From Methylobacterium sp. GXS13 (GTDB taxonomy: Bacteria; Pseudomonadota; Alphaproteobacteria; Rhizobiales; Beijerinckiaceae): a stretch of DNA of 64,000 nt. The notes under the pieces are model-generated. The model ran no database searches and was not told the DNA's origin. It worked only from the letters and a program-made list of their open reading frames with translations. Numbering within the stretch: position 1 is the stretch's first letter; the number at the start of each line of letters is the position of its first letter. The DNA is taken from contig NZ_LKKO01000069.1 of the NCBI RefSeq assembly GCF_001455965.1, forward strand, positions 1 through 64,000. The letters run 5' to 3'. Positions 17,054 to 25,411 of this stretch are shown piece after piece. A program made the position numbers and the translations under genes.

Positions 17054-18894
17054 CAGGCGGCCTCCGCGTCCTGCACGGTCGAGAACCGGACCCGGTGGCC
17101 CGGCTCGATCGCCCGCATGATCCCGGCCTCGTCCGCAGCGAGCCGGTAGGGCGCCGCCCAGCGGCTCGGGTCGTTCTGGTCGCCGGTGATCGCGGCGAAA
17201 TCCAGCGGGTGGTCGAGGCTCGGGTCCGGCACGGCGGCGAGCAGCGCCTGGGCGTAGGGATGGACCGGGCGGCGGAACAGGGCGGCGCGGGGCGCTTCCT
17301 CGACGATCCGGCCCCGGCACATCACGCTGATCGTATCCGCCATGTAATCGATCACTGCCAGGTTGTGGGAGACGATCAGGTAGGACAGGCCGAGGGCCGC
17401 TTGCAAATCCTTGAGAAGGTTCAGGATCTGCGCCTGCACCGAGACGTCGAGCGCCGAGACCGGCTCGTCCAGCACCAATAGACGGGGGCGCGGGGCCAGG
17501 GCCCGGGCGATGCCGATCCGCTGGCGCTGTCCGCCCGAGAAGGCGTGCGGGTAACGGCCGAGACCGCTCGCCTCCAGCCCGACCATCGCCATCAGCTCCC
17601 GGCAGCGGGCGCGCCGCTCGGCGGCGGGGATACCGTGGATCTCCATCGGCTCGGACAGGATCTGGCGCACGGTCATGCGCGGATCCAGAGACGCGTAGGG
17701 GTCCTGGAACACGAACTGCACCGTGCGTCGGTAGGCGAACAGGGCGTCGCCCGTCAGCCTGTGAACGTCCCGCGGGCCGGTGCCGTCGTCGAACAAAATT
17801 CTCCCGGAATCCGGCTCGAGCGCCCGCATGATCATCTTCGAGACGGTGGTCTTGCCGGAGCCGGATTCGCCCACCAGCCCCAGGGTCTCCCCGGCCGCCA
17901 GGCTCAGCGACACCTCGGAGACGGCCTGGACGATCTTCGGTTTCTGCCACAGGCGGCCCGACCGGAGCGTATAGCGCTTGCTGACGTTCTCGACCCGCAG
18001 CAGCGGCCCCGCGGGCTTCTCCCGCGGCTGGACCGGGGGGATCTCCGCGCGGGCCGGGCGGATCGGAGTGAGACGCTCGCCCGGGGCCATGTCGAACCGC
18101 GGCACCGCGTGGAGCAGCGCCTTCAGATAGGCGTGGCCGGGCGCACGCATGACGGTGTCGCGGGGACCGGCCTCGACCAGCCGACCGCGGTAGAGCACGG
18201 CGACGTCGTGAGCGATGTTGGCGACCACCCCGAGATCGTGGGTGATCAGCAGGATCGCCATGCCGGTCTCGTCCTGGAGCCGCGCCAGCAGGGCGAGGAT
18301 CTGCGCCTGGGTGGTGACATCGAGCGCCGTGGTCGGCTCGTCGGCGACCAGAAGGGCCGGCTTCAGGATCAGCGCCATGGCGATCATGGCGCGCTGGCGC
18401 AGGCCGCCGGAGAGTTCGAACGGATAGGTCTTCAGGGCGCGCTTCGGATCCGGGAAGCCGACCCGGGCCAGGGCCTCCTGGGTGCGGGCATCGGCCTCCC
18501 GCCGGTCGGCACCGGTATGGATGCGCAGGGCCTCGCCGATCTGGTCGCCGATCGTATGGAGCGGCGACAGGCAGGTCATCGGCTCCTGGAAGATCATCGC
18601 GATCCGCTGCCCGCGGATCGCCCGCATCGCCGAGCCCTCGGTGTCCAGCCGGGCGATATCGGTGCGTTCCGACGTGTCGCGGAACAGGATCTTTCCACGG
18701 GTGATCGACGCGGCGACAGGCAGGATGCCCATGATCGCCTGCGCGGTCACCGACTTGCCCGAGCCGGATTCGCCGACCAGCGCCAGGGTGCGCCCGCGCA
18801 TCACGTCGAGGGACAGTCCGTGCAGCGCCTCGAACGGTCCGGTCTCCGTGCGGAACGCGACAGCCAGGTCGCGGATGGACAGAAGCGAGCTCAA
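17053..18894 (-). CDS. Fused double ATPase of peptide-type ABC transporter (YejF-like)
   Basis: 613 residues containing two complete nucleotide-binding domains in one chain. NBD1 has Walker A GESGSGKS (about residue 40), signature LSGGLRQR and Walker B LLVADEPTTALD. NBD2 has GESGSGKTT (about residue 351), FSGGQRQR and LLVLDEPVSALD. C-terminal oligopeptide-ABC extensions follow each domain (for example HPYAQALLAAVPDPSLDHPL). It energises the permeases and binding protein of this operon. Start TTG 18894 overlaps the stop of the upstream gene as TTGA, matching the operon's coupling pattern. The gene order ATPase, methyltransferase-like, SBP, permease, permease is unusual because the ATPase usually comes last. 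Confidence 0.92.
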   Translation of the reverse strand: MSSLLSIRDLAVAFRTETGPFEALHGLSLDVMRGRTLALVGESGSGKSVTAQAIMGILPVAASITRGKILFRDTSERTDIARLDTEGSAMRAIRGQRIAMIFQEPMTCLSPLHTIGDQIGEALRIHTGADRREADARTQEALARVGFPDPKRALKTYPFELSGGLRQRAMIAMALILKPALLVADEPTTALDVTTQAQILALLARLQDETGMAILLITHDLGVVANIAHDVAVLYRGRLVEAGPRDTVMRAPGHAYLKALLHAVPRFDMAPGERLTPIRPARAEIPPVQPREKPAGPLLRVENVSKRYTLRSGRLWQKPKIVQAVSEVSLSLAAGETLGLVGESGSGKTTVSKMIMRALEPDSGRILFDDGTGPRDVHRLTGDALFAYRRTVQFVFQDPYASLDPRMTVRQILSEPMEIHGIPAAERRARCRELMAMVGLEASGLGRYPHAFSGGQRQRIGIARALAPRPRLLVLDEPVSALDVSVQAQILNLLKDLQAALGLSYLIVSHNLAVIDYMADTISVMCRGRIVEEAPRAALFRRPVHPYAQALLAAVPDPSLDHPLDFAAITGDQNDPSRWAAPYRLAADEAGIMRAIEPGHRVRFSTVQDAEAA

Positions 18895-21185
18895 CCGTTC
18901 CTCGCAGCGGGGGAGACCGAAAGATTAGATCCCGCTGCGCCGGTTTCCACTGGGACGCCCAGGAATAGGCGTCGCGGATCCAAACATGTCACGGCCGGAT
19001 GTCCGCAGCACGTCTCCAGCAGGCCGGCGACGAAAGCCCAGAGCGCGGCGTCGTGGGCCAGGTGATGCGTCAGCAGGCCGATGGGCCGCGTCGGGTCGCG
19101 GGCGATGCGGGTGGCGAAGTCCCGCAGCAAGGCTTCGGGGTCGCGCAGCGACCGGGTACCGCGCCAGTCGATCGGATCCAGCGTCGCGTCCAGCCGGACC
19201 AAACCGGGGATCGCCGGCCCGGGCACGGAGGACAGCCCGCGATAGCCGAGCCCCGGCAGAGCGGCGGCGAGATCCGGCGCGAGCCGGTTCCACGGCGGCA
19301 CGAAGACCGGAAGCAGCGCCGCCTCCGGCAGCCGCTCCCGGGCGATCCGCAGGCCCGCCGCGGCATCCGCCATCAGCACGTCGATCGGGCGATGCGCGCC
19401 GAACTCAGCGGGTTTCTCGCCCGGTGGGGCGTGGTTGTGATGGGCCAAGCCGTGGACGGCGACGCGGACGGTCTTCTCTGCCGCGGCCAACCGTTCTCGA
19501 AGGGATGGCTCGATCCGGGCCGGGATGGCGGCCAACAGGACCGGGACGGCATGCGTCTCGGCGAGATCGATCAGCCGGTCGAGGGCCGGGGAAGCCGCCA
19601 CCGCATCGTCGTCCCGCCACCAGAACGGCACGCGCTGGCCGCAGGCGGCAAGGTCGTCGAGGGTTTTTCGTAGTGCGGTGAAGCTGAGATGCGCGCTCTC
19701 CCTCCCCCCTCTGCGGGGGAGGGTACCCTGCGCAGCAGGGGGGGAGAGGGGAGCGCCGTCTCCGGACAGGGCGTGCCGGGAACCGAAACCCGTAGCGTCG
19801 CGCTGCCCCTCTCCCGACCCCCTTCGGGGGCCACCCTCCCCCGCAAAGGGGGGAGGGAAGTGCGCGTGTTGGACACCGATGTCTTGATCCGGCATGGCGG
19901 CAAGGCTCAGGGCCCACTGCGTGCCGCCCGCGACGCGCCCCCTCTCCCGTGCGGGAGCGGGTTGGGGTGAGGGACCCGGTCTTTCCGGAGAAGTCGCAGC
20001 CCTCACGCTGTCCCTCTCCCGCACGGGACTGGGGCCCTCCGCCACGTCCGGCACCGCCCGGCCCACCCCAAAAAAATCCTCCACGATTTTAACCGTCCGC
20101 GCCGCCCCGCCGAGATCGATCCCATGCCCCTCGGGCGGCTTGGCGCCGAGCTGGGCATCCACCGCTTGCAGGAGTGATGCCGCGGTGAGGTCCGCCTCCG
20201 GCAGAACCCGTGCGAGGCCACGTCCGGCGAGGCATTCTGCGCGCAGCCGCTGCTCGGTCTCGCCGCCGGCCTCGAACGGCACCAGCACCGCTTGGGTCGC
20301 GGTCGCCAGGAGGTCGATGGCGGTGTTGTAGCCGCACTGGCTCACCGACAGGGCCGCACCGGCGAGCAGGGTTCGGTAATCGGGGCGCGCCCGCGCGATC
20401 GTGCCCTCGGGCAGGCCGTGGCTGAGGGCCGCCAGATCGTCCTCCGGCACGCCGTGCCCGGCGAGGATCCGCCAGCCGAGCGACGGCTGCAGCCGGGCCG
20501 CCGCGGCGGCTGCCCGCAGAAGGCAGAGCCCCGCCGGCCCGGATCCGGCCGCGACCAGCACGCCGCTGCGCGTGGCCGCCGGAACGGCAGCCGTGCCCTC
20601 ATCGACATAGCCGGTGTACCGGATTTTTTGGGCGGTCCCGGCATCGAGGGGCCAGGAGACGTCGAGGGGCACCAGGGCCGGGTCGCCGTGGACCAGCACG
20701 GCGTCGTAGAGCCGTGCCACCCGCTCATGCGCCTGCGCGATCCGCTCGAGCTTCGCGGAGGCGACGAGGATATCGCGCACGGAGGCCAGGACCAGCGGGC
20801 GCGGCCGGTGCGCCTGCGCGGCATCCACCAGGGCCAGGAACTCGGCGGCCAGCGCGCGGCGGCCGAAGGGGAACAGCTCGGTGATCACCGCATCGGGGGC
20901 GAAATCCGCCAGGGCGTCCAGCAGAAGCGCGCGGCGCCGGGCGATCAGCGCTGCGTCGGCCGGGTGTCCATCCGGACCGAGCAGCCGCGAGAAATCGGTG
21001 CCGACGACGTGGAGCGACGGCAGCTGCACCAGGCGCAGGCCCTCCGGCCGGACCATCGGCGCCGGCCTTCCGCCCGAGACCAGCAGCGCCTCGTGTCCCG
21101 CCGCGGCGAAGGCCCGCGCCAGGGCGGCGGCGCGCGTGAGATGGCCGGCCCCGAGGAGATGCGTGACCGCGATCAGGACGCGCAC
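18891..21185 (-). CDS. Glycosyltransferase joined to polysaccharide deacetylase by a repeat-encoded linker
   Basis: One uninterrupted frame of about 764 residues from GTG 21185. Residues ~1-370 form a GT-B type glycosyltransferase related to COG4671/MurG-like enzymes (RVLIAVTHLLGAGHLTRAAA at the N terminus; SVSQCGYNTAIDLLATATQA and PFEAGGETEQ for nucleotide-sugar binding). Residues ~500-764 form a polysaccharide-deacetylase-like domain (VPFWWRDDDAV, a metal-binding DDD; VHGLAHHNHAPPGEKPAEFG; VFVPPWNRLAPDL; GLLTHHLAHD). The ~125 residues in between come from two palindromic repeats (19697-19860 and 19938-20040). An ATG at 19895 could start the deacetylase separately, so two proteins remain possible. 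The gene overlaps its upstream neighbour by 13 nt and the ATPase by 4 nt. Confidence 0.8.
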   Translation of the reverse strand: MRVLIAVTHLLGAGHLTRAAALARAFAAAGHEALLVSGGRPAPMVRPEGLRLVQLPSLHVVGTDFSRLLGPDGHPADAALIARRRALLLDALADFAPDAVITELFPFGRRALAAEFLALVDAAQAHRPRPLVLASVRDILVASAKLERIAQAHERVARLYDAVLVHGDPALVPLDVSWPLDAGTAQKIRYTGYVDEGTAAVPAATRSGVLVAAGSGPAGLCLLRAAAAAARLQPSLGWRILAGHGVPEDDLAALSHGLPEGTIARARPDYRTLLAGAALSVSQCGYNTAIDLLATATQAVLVPFEAGGETEQRLRAECLAGRGLARVLPEADLTAASLLQAVDAQLGAKPPEGHGIDLGGAARTVKIVEDFFGVGRAVPDVAEGPSPVRERDSVRAATSPERPGPSPQPAPARERGRVAGGTQWALSLAAMPDQDIGVQHAHFPPPFAGEGGPRRGSGEGQRDATGFGSRHALSGDGAPLSPPAAQGTLPRRGGRESAHLSFTALRKTLDDLAACGQRVPFWWRDDDAVAASPALDRLIDLAETHAVPVLLAAIPARIEPSLRERLAAAEKTVRVAVHGLAHHNHAPPGEKPAEFGAHRPIDVLMADAAAGLRIARERLPEAALLPVFVPPWNRLAPDLAAALPGLGYRGLSSVPGPAIPGLVRLDATLDPIDWRGTRSLRDPEALLRDFATRIARDPTRPIGLLTHHLAHDAALWAFVAGLLETCCGHPAVTCLDPRRLFLGVPVETGAAGSNLSVSPAARNG
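19697..19860. repeat. Palindromic repeat element copy 2, inside a coding sequence
   Basis: About 164 bp and the same architecture as 15974-16155: an outer block CCCTCTGCGGGGGAGGGTAC with its downstream GGGGGGAGAGGGGAGCG, a variable middle, and an inverted second half ending CCCTCCCCCGCAAAGGGGGG. On the minus strand it encodes APLSPPAAQGTLPRRGGRE, differing at one residue from copy 1. Confidence 0.75.
19938..20040. repeat. Inverted pair of short palindromic repeats
   Basis: CCCTCTCCCGTGCGGGAG followed by GGGGTGAGGG, then after ~35 nt an inverted partner (CCCTCACGCTG next to CCCTCTCCCGCACGGGA). This is a second repeat family, also inside the glycosyltransferase-deacetylase frame; it encodes the RERD and ARERGR parts of the linker. 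Confidence 0.65.
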
Positions 21186-22453
21186 GCGGTGAGCTCCGGT
21201 TCCGCGGCCTCGGTGGGCGGGGGAAGGCCCGCCGAAGCCCGCAAGGCCGCCGCGATCAGGGTGACGGCGGCGGCTTCGGAGAAGTTCTGCACGAGCCGCA
21301 CCCGCGCCGCCGCACCGAGGCGCAGGCGCAGGGCCGGGTCCGCGGCGAGGCGGGCCAGGGCCTCGGCGAGGGCGGGGGGGTCGCCGGGGGCGACCAGAAT
21401 GCCGTGTTCGCCGTCGGCGATGAATTCCGGTGTGCCCGCGAAGGCGGTGGCCAGGATCGGCAGCGCCTGGCTCGCAGCCTCCATCAGCACGTTGGGCAGC
21501 CCGTCCCGGTCGCCCCCCGGGGCGGGTTTGGTCGGCAGCACGAACAGGTCGGCCGCGCGCATCGCCGCGACCACCTCCGGCTGCGCCAGGGCACCCCGGA
21601 AGGCGATTCGCTCGGACAAGCCCCGCTCGCGAACGCGCGCCTCCAGAACGCCGCGCAGCTCGCCGCCGCCGATCAGGTCGAGACGCCAATGCAGGCTGGG
21701 GGGCAGGGCAGCCAGCGCGTCGATTAGGTCGTCATGGCCCTTCTTGGCGACCAGGCGGCCGACGCAGAGCAGCCGCAGCGGCGCGCCCGGATCGGTCCCG
21801 TCCCGGGGCTCGCGCGGCGGCGGCGCGGCGGGGAACCGGGCGAGGTCGAGGCCGTGATAGGCGAGCCGCGTCCGGCCCGGCGCCAGGGCTTCGAGGCGGG
21901 CGAGCCCATCGCGGGTGCAGGTCACCCCCCAGGCCGCATCGCGCAGCTTTTCGGAGAGCTCCCAGGCCGGCGTCGTCCAGATGTCCTTGGCGTGGGCCGA
22001 AAAGCTCCAGCGCCGCCCGGTGAGCAGCGCGGCGTAGCGGGCGACGCTGGCCGGCGTGTGCAGGAAATGCACGTGGATATGGCTGACCTCGGGCGCCAGC
22101 TCGCGGGCGAGCACCAGCGCCTGTCCGAGGCGGCGCAGGCGCGATGCGGTGGGATCGCGCCACAGATCGCGCGCGAACAGGGCGAGCAAAGCCGGCAGGC
22201 GCGGCCGCCGCAGGGCGGCGCCGAGGCCGCGCAGAACCCGCAGGGGCGCGTCGCGGAGATATTCGGGCAGGTAGGCGGCGGGCGCCTGGATCGCCGCGTG
22301 CATCGGATGGCGGGCCCGGTCGGTCGGCCGGCGCAGGGACCAGATCTCCAGGGGCAGGCCGCGCCGCTCCAGGGCCAGCAGCTCCTGTGCGATGAAGGTC
22401 TCGGACAGGCGCGGATAGCCCTTCAGCACCACCGCGATACGCTGATGCGTCAC
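21173..22453 (-). CDS. Glycosyltransferase family 4 (GT-B fold)
   Basis: 426 residues from GTG 22453, overlapping the upstream stop as GTGA. The N-terminal domain starts RIAVVLKGYPRLSETFIAQE, typical of colanic-acid/EPS glycosyltransferases of the WcaL/AmsK type. The C-terminal domain has LLCVGRLVAKKGHDDLIDAL and the nucleotide-sugar E-x7-E region (GDRDGLPNVLMEAASQALPI), as in GT4 retaining enzymes. It should transfer a sugar from an NDP-sugar to a growing glycan or lipid carrier at the cytoplasmic face. Substrates are unknown. It stands second in the eight-gene operon. Confidence 0.9.
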   Translation of the reverse strand: MTHQRIAVVLKGYPRLSETFIAQELLALERRGLPLEIWSLRRPTDRARHPMHAAIQAPAAYLPEYLRDAPLRVLRGLGAALRRPRLPALLALFARDLWRDPTASRLRRLGQALVLARELAPEVSHIHVHFLHTPASVARYAALLTGRRWSFSAHAKDIWTTPAWELSEKLRDAAWGVTCTRDGLARLEALAPGRTRLAYHGLDLARFPAAPPPREPRDGTDPGAPLRLLCVGRLVAKKGHDDLIDALAALPPSLHWRLDLIGGGELRGVLEARVRERGLSERIAFRGALAQPEVVAAMRAADLFVLPTKPAPGGDRDGLPNVLMEAASQALPILATAFAGTPEFIADGEHGILVAPGDPPALAEALARLAADPALRLRLGAAARVRLVQNFSEAAAVTLIAAALRASAGLPPPTEAAEPELTACAS

Positions 22454-23694
22454 GAGATGGCCCGCGCGCGGATGCCGATCCTGCCTTGGCCGGCCAGTAC
22501 CCGCACCCGGCGGGCGACCGCGTCGAGCCCGTCGAGCAGGCCGGGCACCAAGACCCGCGACGGTACGCTCTGGTTGGGCAGGGCGCGGAGCGCCGCGGCC
22601 ATGCGGGCGGGGGCGCGGCCATCGGCCTCCAGCAGAACCCGGGCGAGGCCGAGCTGCTCGGCCGCCAGCGCCCGGATCGCCTGCTCCCGGCGCGGCTCGG
22701 TCCGCGGCACCAGGATCGCCCGCAGATCGAAGGACAGGATCTCGCAGAAGGTGTTGTAGCCGCCCATCGCCACGACCCCGGCCGCCTTGCGCATCAGGAA
22801 CTCGATCTGGCTGTCGAAGGTGATCGCCGCGATCCTTCCCCCGAGCCGGTCGATCCGAGCGGTGAAGCCGTCGCGGGTGGCATCATCGAGGAACGGGCCG
22901 AACGCGATCAGCGCGGGCAGGGGAATGCCGGGATCGGTCTCGTAGGCGGCGATCACCCAGTCGATCAGCGCGGCGCCGTCGCCGCCGCCGCCGGGTGTGA
23001 CCAGCACGAACGGCCCCCGGGCGATGGCGGGCTCCTCACGGCCCGCGCGCATCTCCGGGACCTCCCGGCGGAGATAGCCGGTATAGATCAGCCGCAAGGC
23101 GATCCGCGCCGCCATGTCGGGCTCCATCGGCAGGGCCGCGAGCGGCTCGTGGATGCGGCTGAGGCCGTAGACCCAGATCTCGTCGTAGAACCGCGCCATG
23201 GTCTCGGCGGCGCCCTTGCGCTCCCATTCGGGCACGAGGCGGTCGGCATCGTCGAGCACGTCGCGCAGGCCCAGCACCAGGCGGGGGCCCCGGGCGGAAG
23301 CGGCTTCCAGCACCGGCATCAGCTCGCCCTGGAACCCGGCCGGTTCCTTGTCGACCAGAATCAGGTCGGGGGCGAAGCTAGCATCGGTCCGGGTGATGAT
23401 CGCGGCGCGCTGCTCGACCGTGCGCGCGAGCGGCGTGGCATTGTCGAGGCTGGCATAATTGCCGTCCGCGAACTTGGTCACCGGCGGCAACCGCACGGTG
23501 TAGACCCCCGATGCGAAGGCGTAGCGGTCGATCACCGGCGAGCCGGAGATGATCATCGCCCGCGCACCGCGGTTCGATGCCACGATCGCGTTGGCGATCG
23601 CCCGCGAACGCCTCAGGTGGCCGAGCCCGAACGTATCGTGGCTGTAGATCAGGACGCGCGGGGCGGGGGAGGCGTCGTCCGCTCGCATCGTCAT
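22450..23694 (-). CDS. COG4671-type predicted glycosyltransferase (MurG-like)
   Basis: 414 residues from ATG 23694. The first gene of the operon. The N terminus VLIYSHDTFGLGHLRRSRAI with the GLGHLRRS motif is characteristic of the COG4671 group. The C-terminal half has FVLVTPGGGGDGAALIDWVI and the acceptor/donor site KAAGVVAMGGYNTFCEILSF followed by LVPRTEPRREQ. It is related to the N-terminal half of the 18891-21185 protein, so the operon carries two members of this family. The upstream part of the frame (to 24930) shadows the divergent gene. The 138 bp to 23833 is the only visible promoter region for the whole operon. Confidence 0.88.
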   Translation of the reverse strand: MTMRADDASPAPRVLIYSHDTFGLGHLRRSRAIANAIVASNRGARAMIISGSPVIDRYAFASGVYTVRLPPVTKFADGNYASLDNATPLARTVEQRAAIITRTDASFAPDLILVDKEPAGFQGELMPVLEAASARGPRLVLGLRDVLDDADRLVPEWERKGAAETMARFYDEIWVYGLSRIHEPLAALPMEPDMAARIALRLIYTGYLRREVPEMRAGREEPAIARGPFVLVTPGGGGDGAALIDWVIAAYETDPGIPLPALIAFGPFLDDATRDGFTARIDRLGGRIAAITFDSQIEFLMRKAAGVVAMGGYNTFCEILSFDLRAILVPRTEPRREQAIRALAAEQLGLARVLLEADGRAPARMAAALRALPNQSVPSRVLVPGLLDGLDAVARRVRVLAGQGRIGIRARAIS

Positions 23695-23832
23695 CGCCGC
23701 CCCCGTTGACGGCGCGAATGTCGCAGCCGCGCCCCTCTCGCACAACCCGCGCCGTTGGGCAAACCGCACGTTAACGGCGCCGGAACCGGCTGCGCCTAGG
23801 CTCAACGCGATAGATCGCCGCCGAAAGCCGCC

Positions 23833-25098
23833 ATGTCCGCGCCCATCACGATCGAAGCGTCGGGATTCCGTCCGGCCGCGCTCTGGGCCGATCTCAAGGA
23901 CCTCGCCGGCAGCGATGCGCGGCTGTTCGCCTTCGCCAAGCGGGCCGCCTGGGTGCTGGTGCCGCTCACGCTCGCCATCGTTGTCGGCGTGTTCGGCACC
24001 GGGCCGGAGCCGCGCCGGAACTGGTACGGCGACATGCTGGGCAACGATTTCAGCCAGGTCTGGGTGGCCGGCCGGGCCGCCCTCGAAGGACGCGGCGGCG
24101 AGCCCTACGACCTGCCCGTCCATCTCGAAAACCTGAAGGCCGCCTTCGGGCCGGAATGCCGCTTCGCCTGGCACTACCCGCCGGTCTTCCTGATGCCCGC
24201 CGCCGCCTTCGCCATCCCGGAGCCACAGCCCGCCTTCCTGCTCTGGACGGCGCTCTCGCTGGCGGTCTTCACCTGGGCGATGCGGTTCGCCGCCGGCCGG
24301 CGGGATGCGGCCTGGATCGCGGTCGCCCATCCGCTGGTGTACTGCACGCTCTCCTACGGCCAGAACGGGTTGTTCACCGCCGCGCTCCTGACCTTCGGGA
24401 CGCTGCTGGTGGACCGCCGCCCCTGGCTCGCCGGCCTGTGCTTCGGCCTGCTGGCCTACAAGCCCCATTTCGCCGCCCTGGCGCCGCTGCTCCTGCTGAT
24501 CACCGGCCGCAGGGTCTGCCTGACCTCCTGCCTCGCCACCGTGCTCGCCCTGTGCCTCGCCTCGCTCGCCCTGTTCGGTACCGCGCCCTGGATCGGCTTC
24601 GTCGGTACGTTGGGCGAGACCAACCGGATCATCCTGCAGAAGGCTGCAGCCGGGCTCGAGCTCAACGCCAGCGCTTTCGGGGCCGTGCGCCTTTGGGGCG
24701 GCCCGATCGCCGCCGCCTGGGCGCTCCAGGCGGTGGTGGCCGCCCTCGCGCTGGGGCTGGCCATCCGGGCCTGGACGAAACCTGTGGAGCCGAACCTGCG
24801 TGCCGCCGCCCTGCTCGCCGCCGCGCCGCTGCTCTCGCCCTATCTGCCGGTCTACGACCTCGTGCCACTGGTCCCGGCGACGCTGCTCTTGGTGCTCACC
24901 GCGCACCGCGCCGGCGGCCTGCGCCGCCACGAGCGGGCGTTCCTACTCGCGACGCCCCTGTTCGCGCTCCTGCGCGAAGGTGCCGGGCTGACGGGTGTTC
25001 CATTCGGGCTGGTGCTCGGCCTCGCCGCCCTGGCCTGCATCGCCGACCGGATCCGCCCATCAGGATCTTTGGACGGGCAGCACTCCGCTCTGGTTTGA
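23833..25098 (+). CDS. DUF2029 / GT87-family polytopic membrane glycosyltransferase
   Basis: 421 residues and about ten hydrophobic segments. An early Asp in NDFSQVWVAGRAALEGRGGE followed by HYPPVFLMPAAAFA matches the DUF2029/GT87 polyprenyl-phosphate-sugar transferases (GT-C fold), which act on the periplasmic side. LSYGQNGLFTAALLTFGTLL and AYKPHFAALAPLLLLITGR are further family motifs. It is transcribed divergently from the glycosyltransferase/ABC operon and probably works on the same glycan (inference from context). ATG 23833 was chosen. Confidence 0.85.
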   Translation: MSAPITIEASGFRPAALWADLKDLAGSDARLFAFAKRAAWVLVPLTLAIVVGVFGTGPEPRRNWYGDMLGNDFSQVWVAGRAALEGRGGEPYDLPVHLENLKAAFGPECRFAWHYPPVFLMPAAAFAIPEPQPAFLLWTALSLAVFTWAMRFAAGRRDAAWIAVAHPLVYCTLSYGQNGLFTAALLTFGTLLVDRRPWLAGLCFGLLAYKPHFAALAPLLLLITGRRVCLTSCLATVLALCLASLALFGTAPWIGFVGTLGETNRIILQKAAAGLELNASAFGAVRLWGGPIAAAWALQAVVAALALGLAIRAWTKPVEPNLRAAALLAAAPLLSPYLPVYDLVPLVPATLLLVLTAHRAGGLRRHERAFLLATPLFALLREGAGLTGVPFGLVLGLAALACIADRIRPSGSLDGQHSALV

Positions 25099-25127
25099 GC
25101 GCCTGCGCCGTTCCCAGAACCCGCACG

Positions 25128-25221
25128 CCATCGTTGCGAGCGCAGCGAAGCAACCCAGGGGAGCGGGCGACCTCCGGGCGTAGCGTTTCCCGAGGTTGCT
25201 TTGCTGCGCTCGCCATGACGG
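25128..25221. repeat. Dispersed inverted repeat (GCGAGCGCAGCGAAGCAA type)
   Basis: Left arm GCGAGCGCAGCGAAGCAACC (within 25128-25155) and right arm GGTTGCTTTGCTGCGCTCGC (within 25194-25221) are near-perfect inverted copies around ~38 nt. It lies just after the DUF2029 gene. This arm sequence is a well-known interspersed type in Rhizobiales genomes (from memory). Confidence 0.75.
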
Positions 25222-25411
25222 TGGGGCGTTTTCTTGACACCGACACGACGTCGTGTCTCGATCATAACAAGTCCTGACGCAGACGCCTCGACATACCAGT
25301 TCGAGATTTATTTAAGAGGCGAAACATAAGACAAACGAAGATAGGGATTTTCTCGGTTTTATCTCGGGCTCTGTTTATTGATAGCCAAACATCATACGCG
25401 GGAGAATCATT
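25222..25411 (+). promoter_or_regulatory. AT-rich intergenic region upstream of the 25412 gene
   Basis: With the repeat before it, this makes a 313-bp non-coding gap (25099-25411). 25260-25400 is markedly AT-richer than its surroundings (for example GATTTATTTAAGAGG and TCTGTTTATTGATAG) and probably holds the promoter. No credible ORF is present. GGGAGA at 25400-25405 is the ribosome-binding site for GTG 25412. Confidence 0.45.

Noticed and set aside
23695..24930. N-terminal extension of the COG4671 glycosyltransferase frame up to 24930
   Set aside because: It covers the divergent GT87 gene on the other strand. The conserved N terminus begins at ATG 23694.
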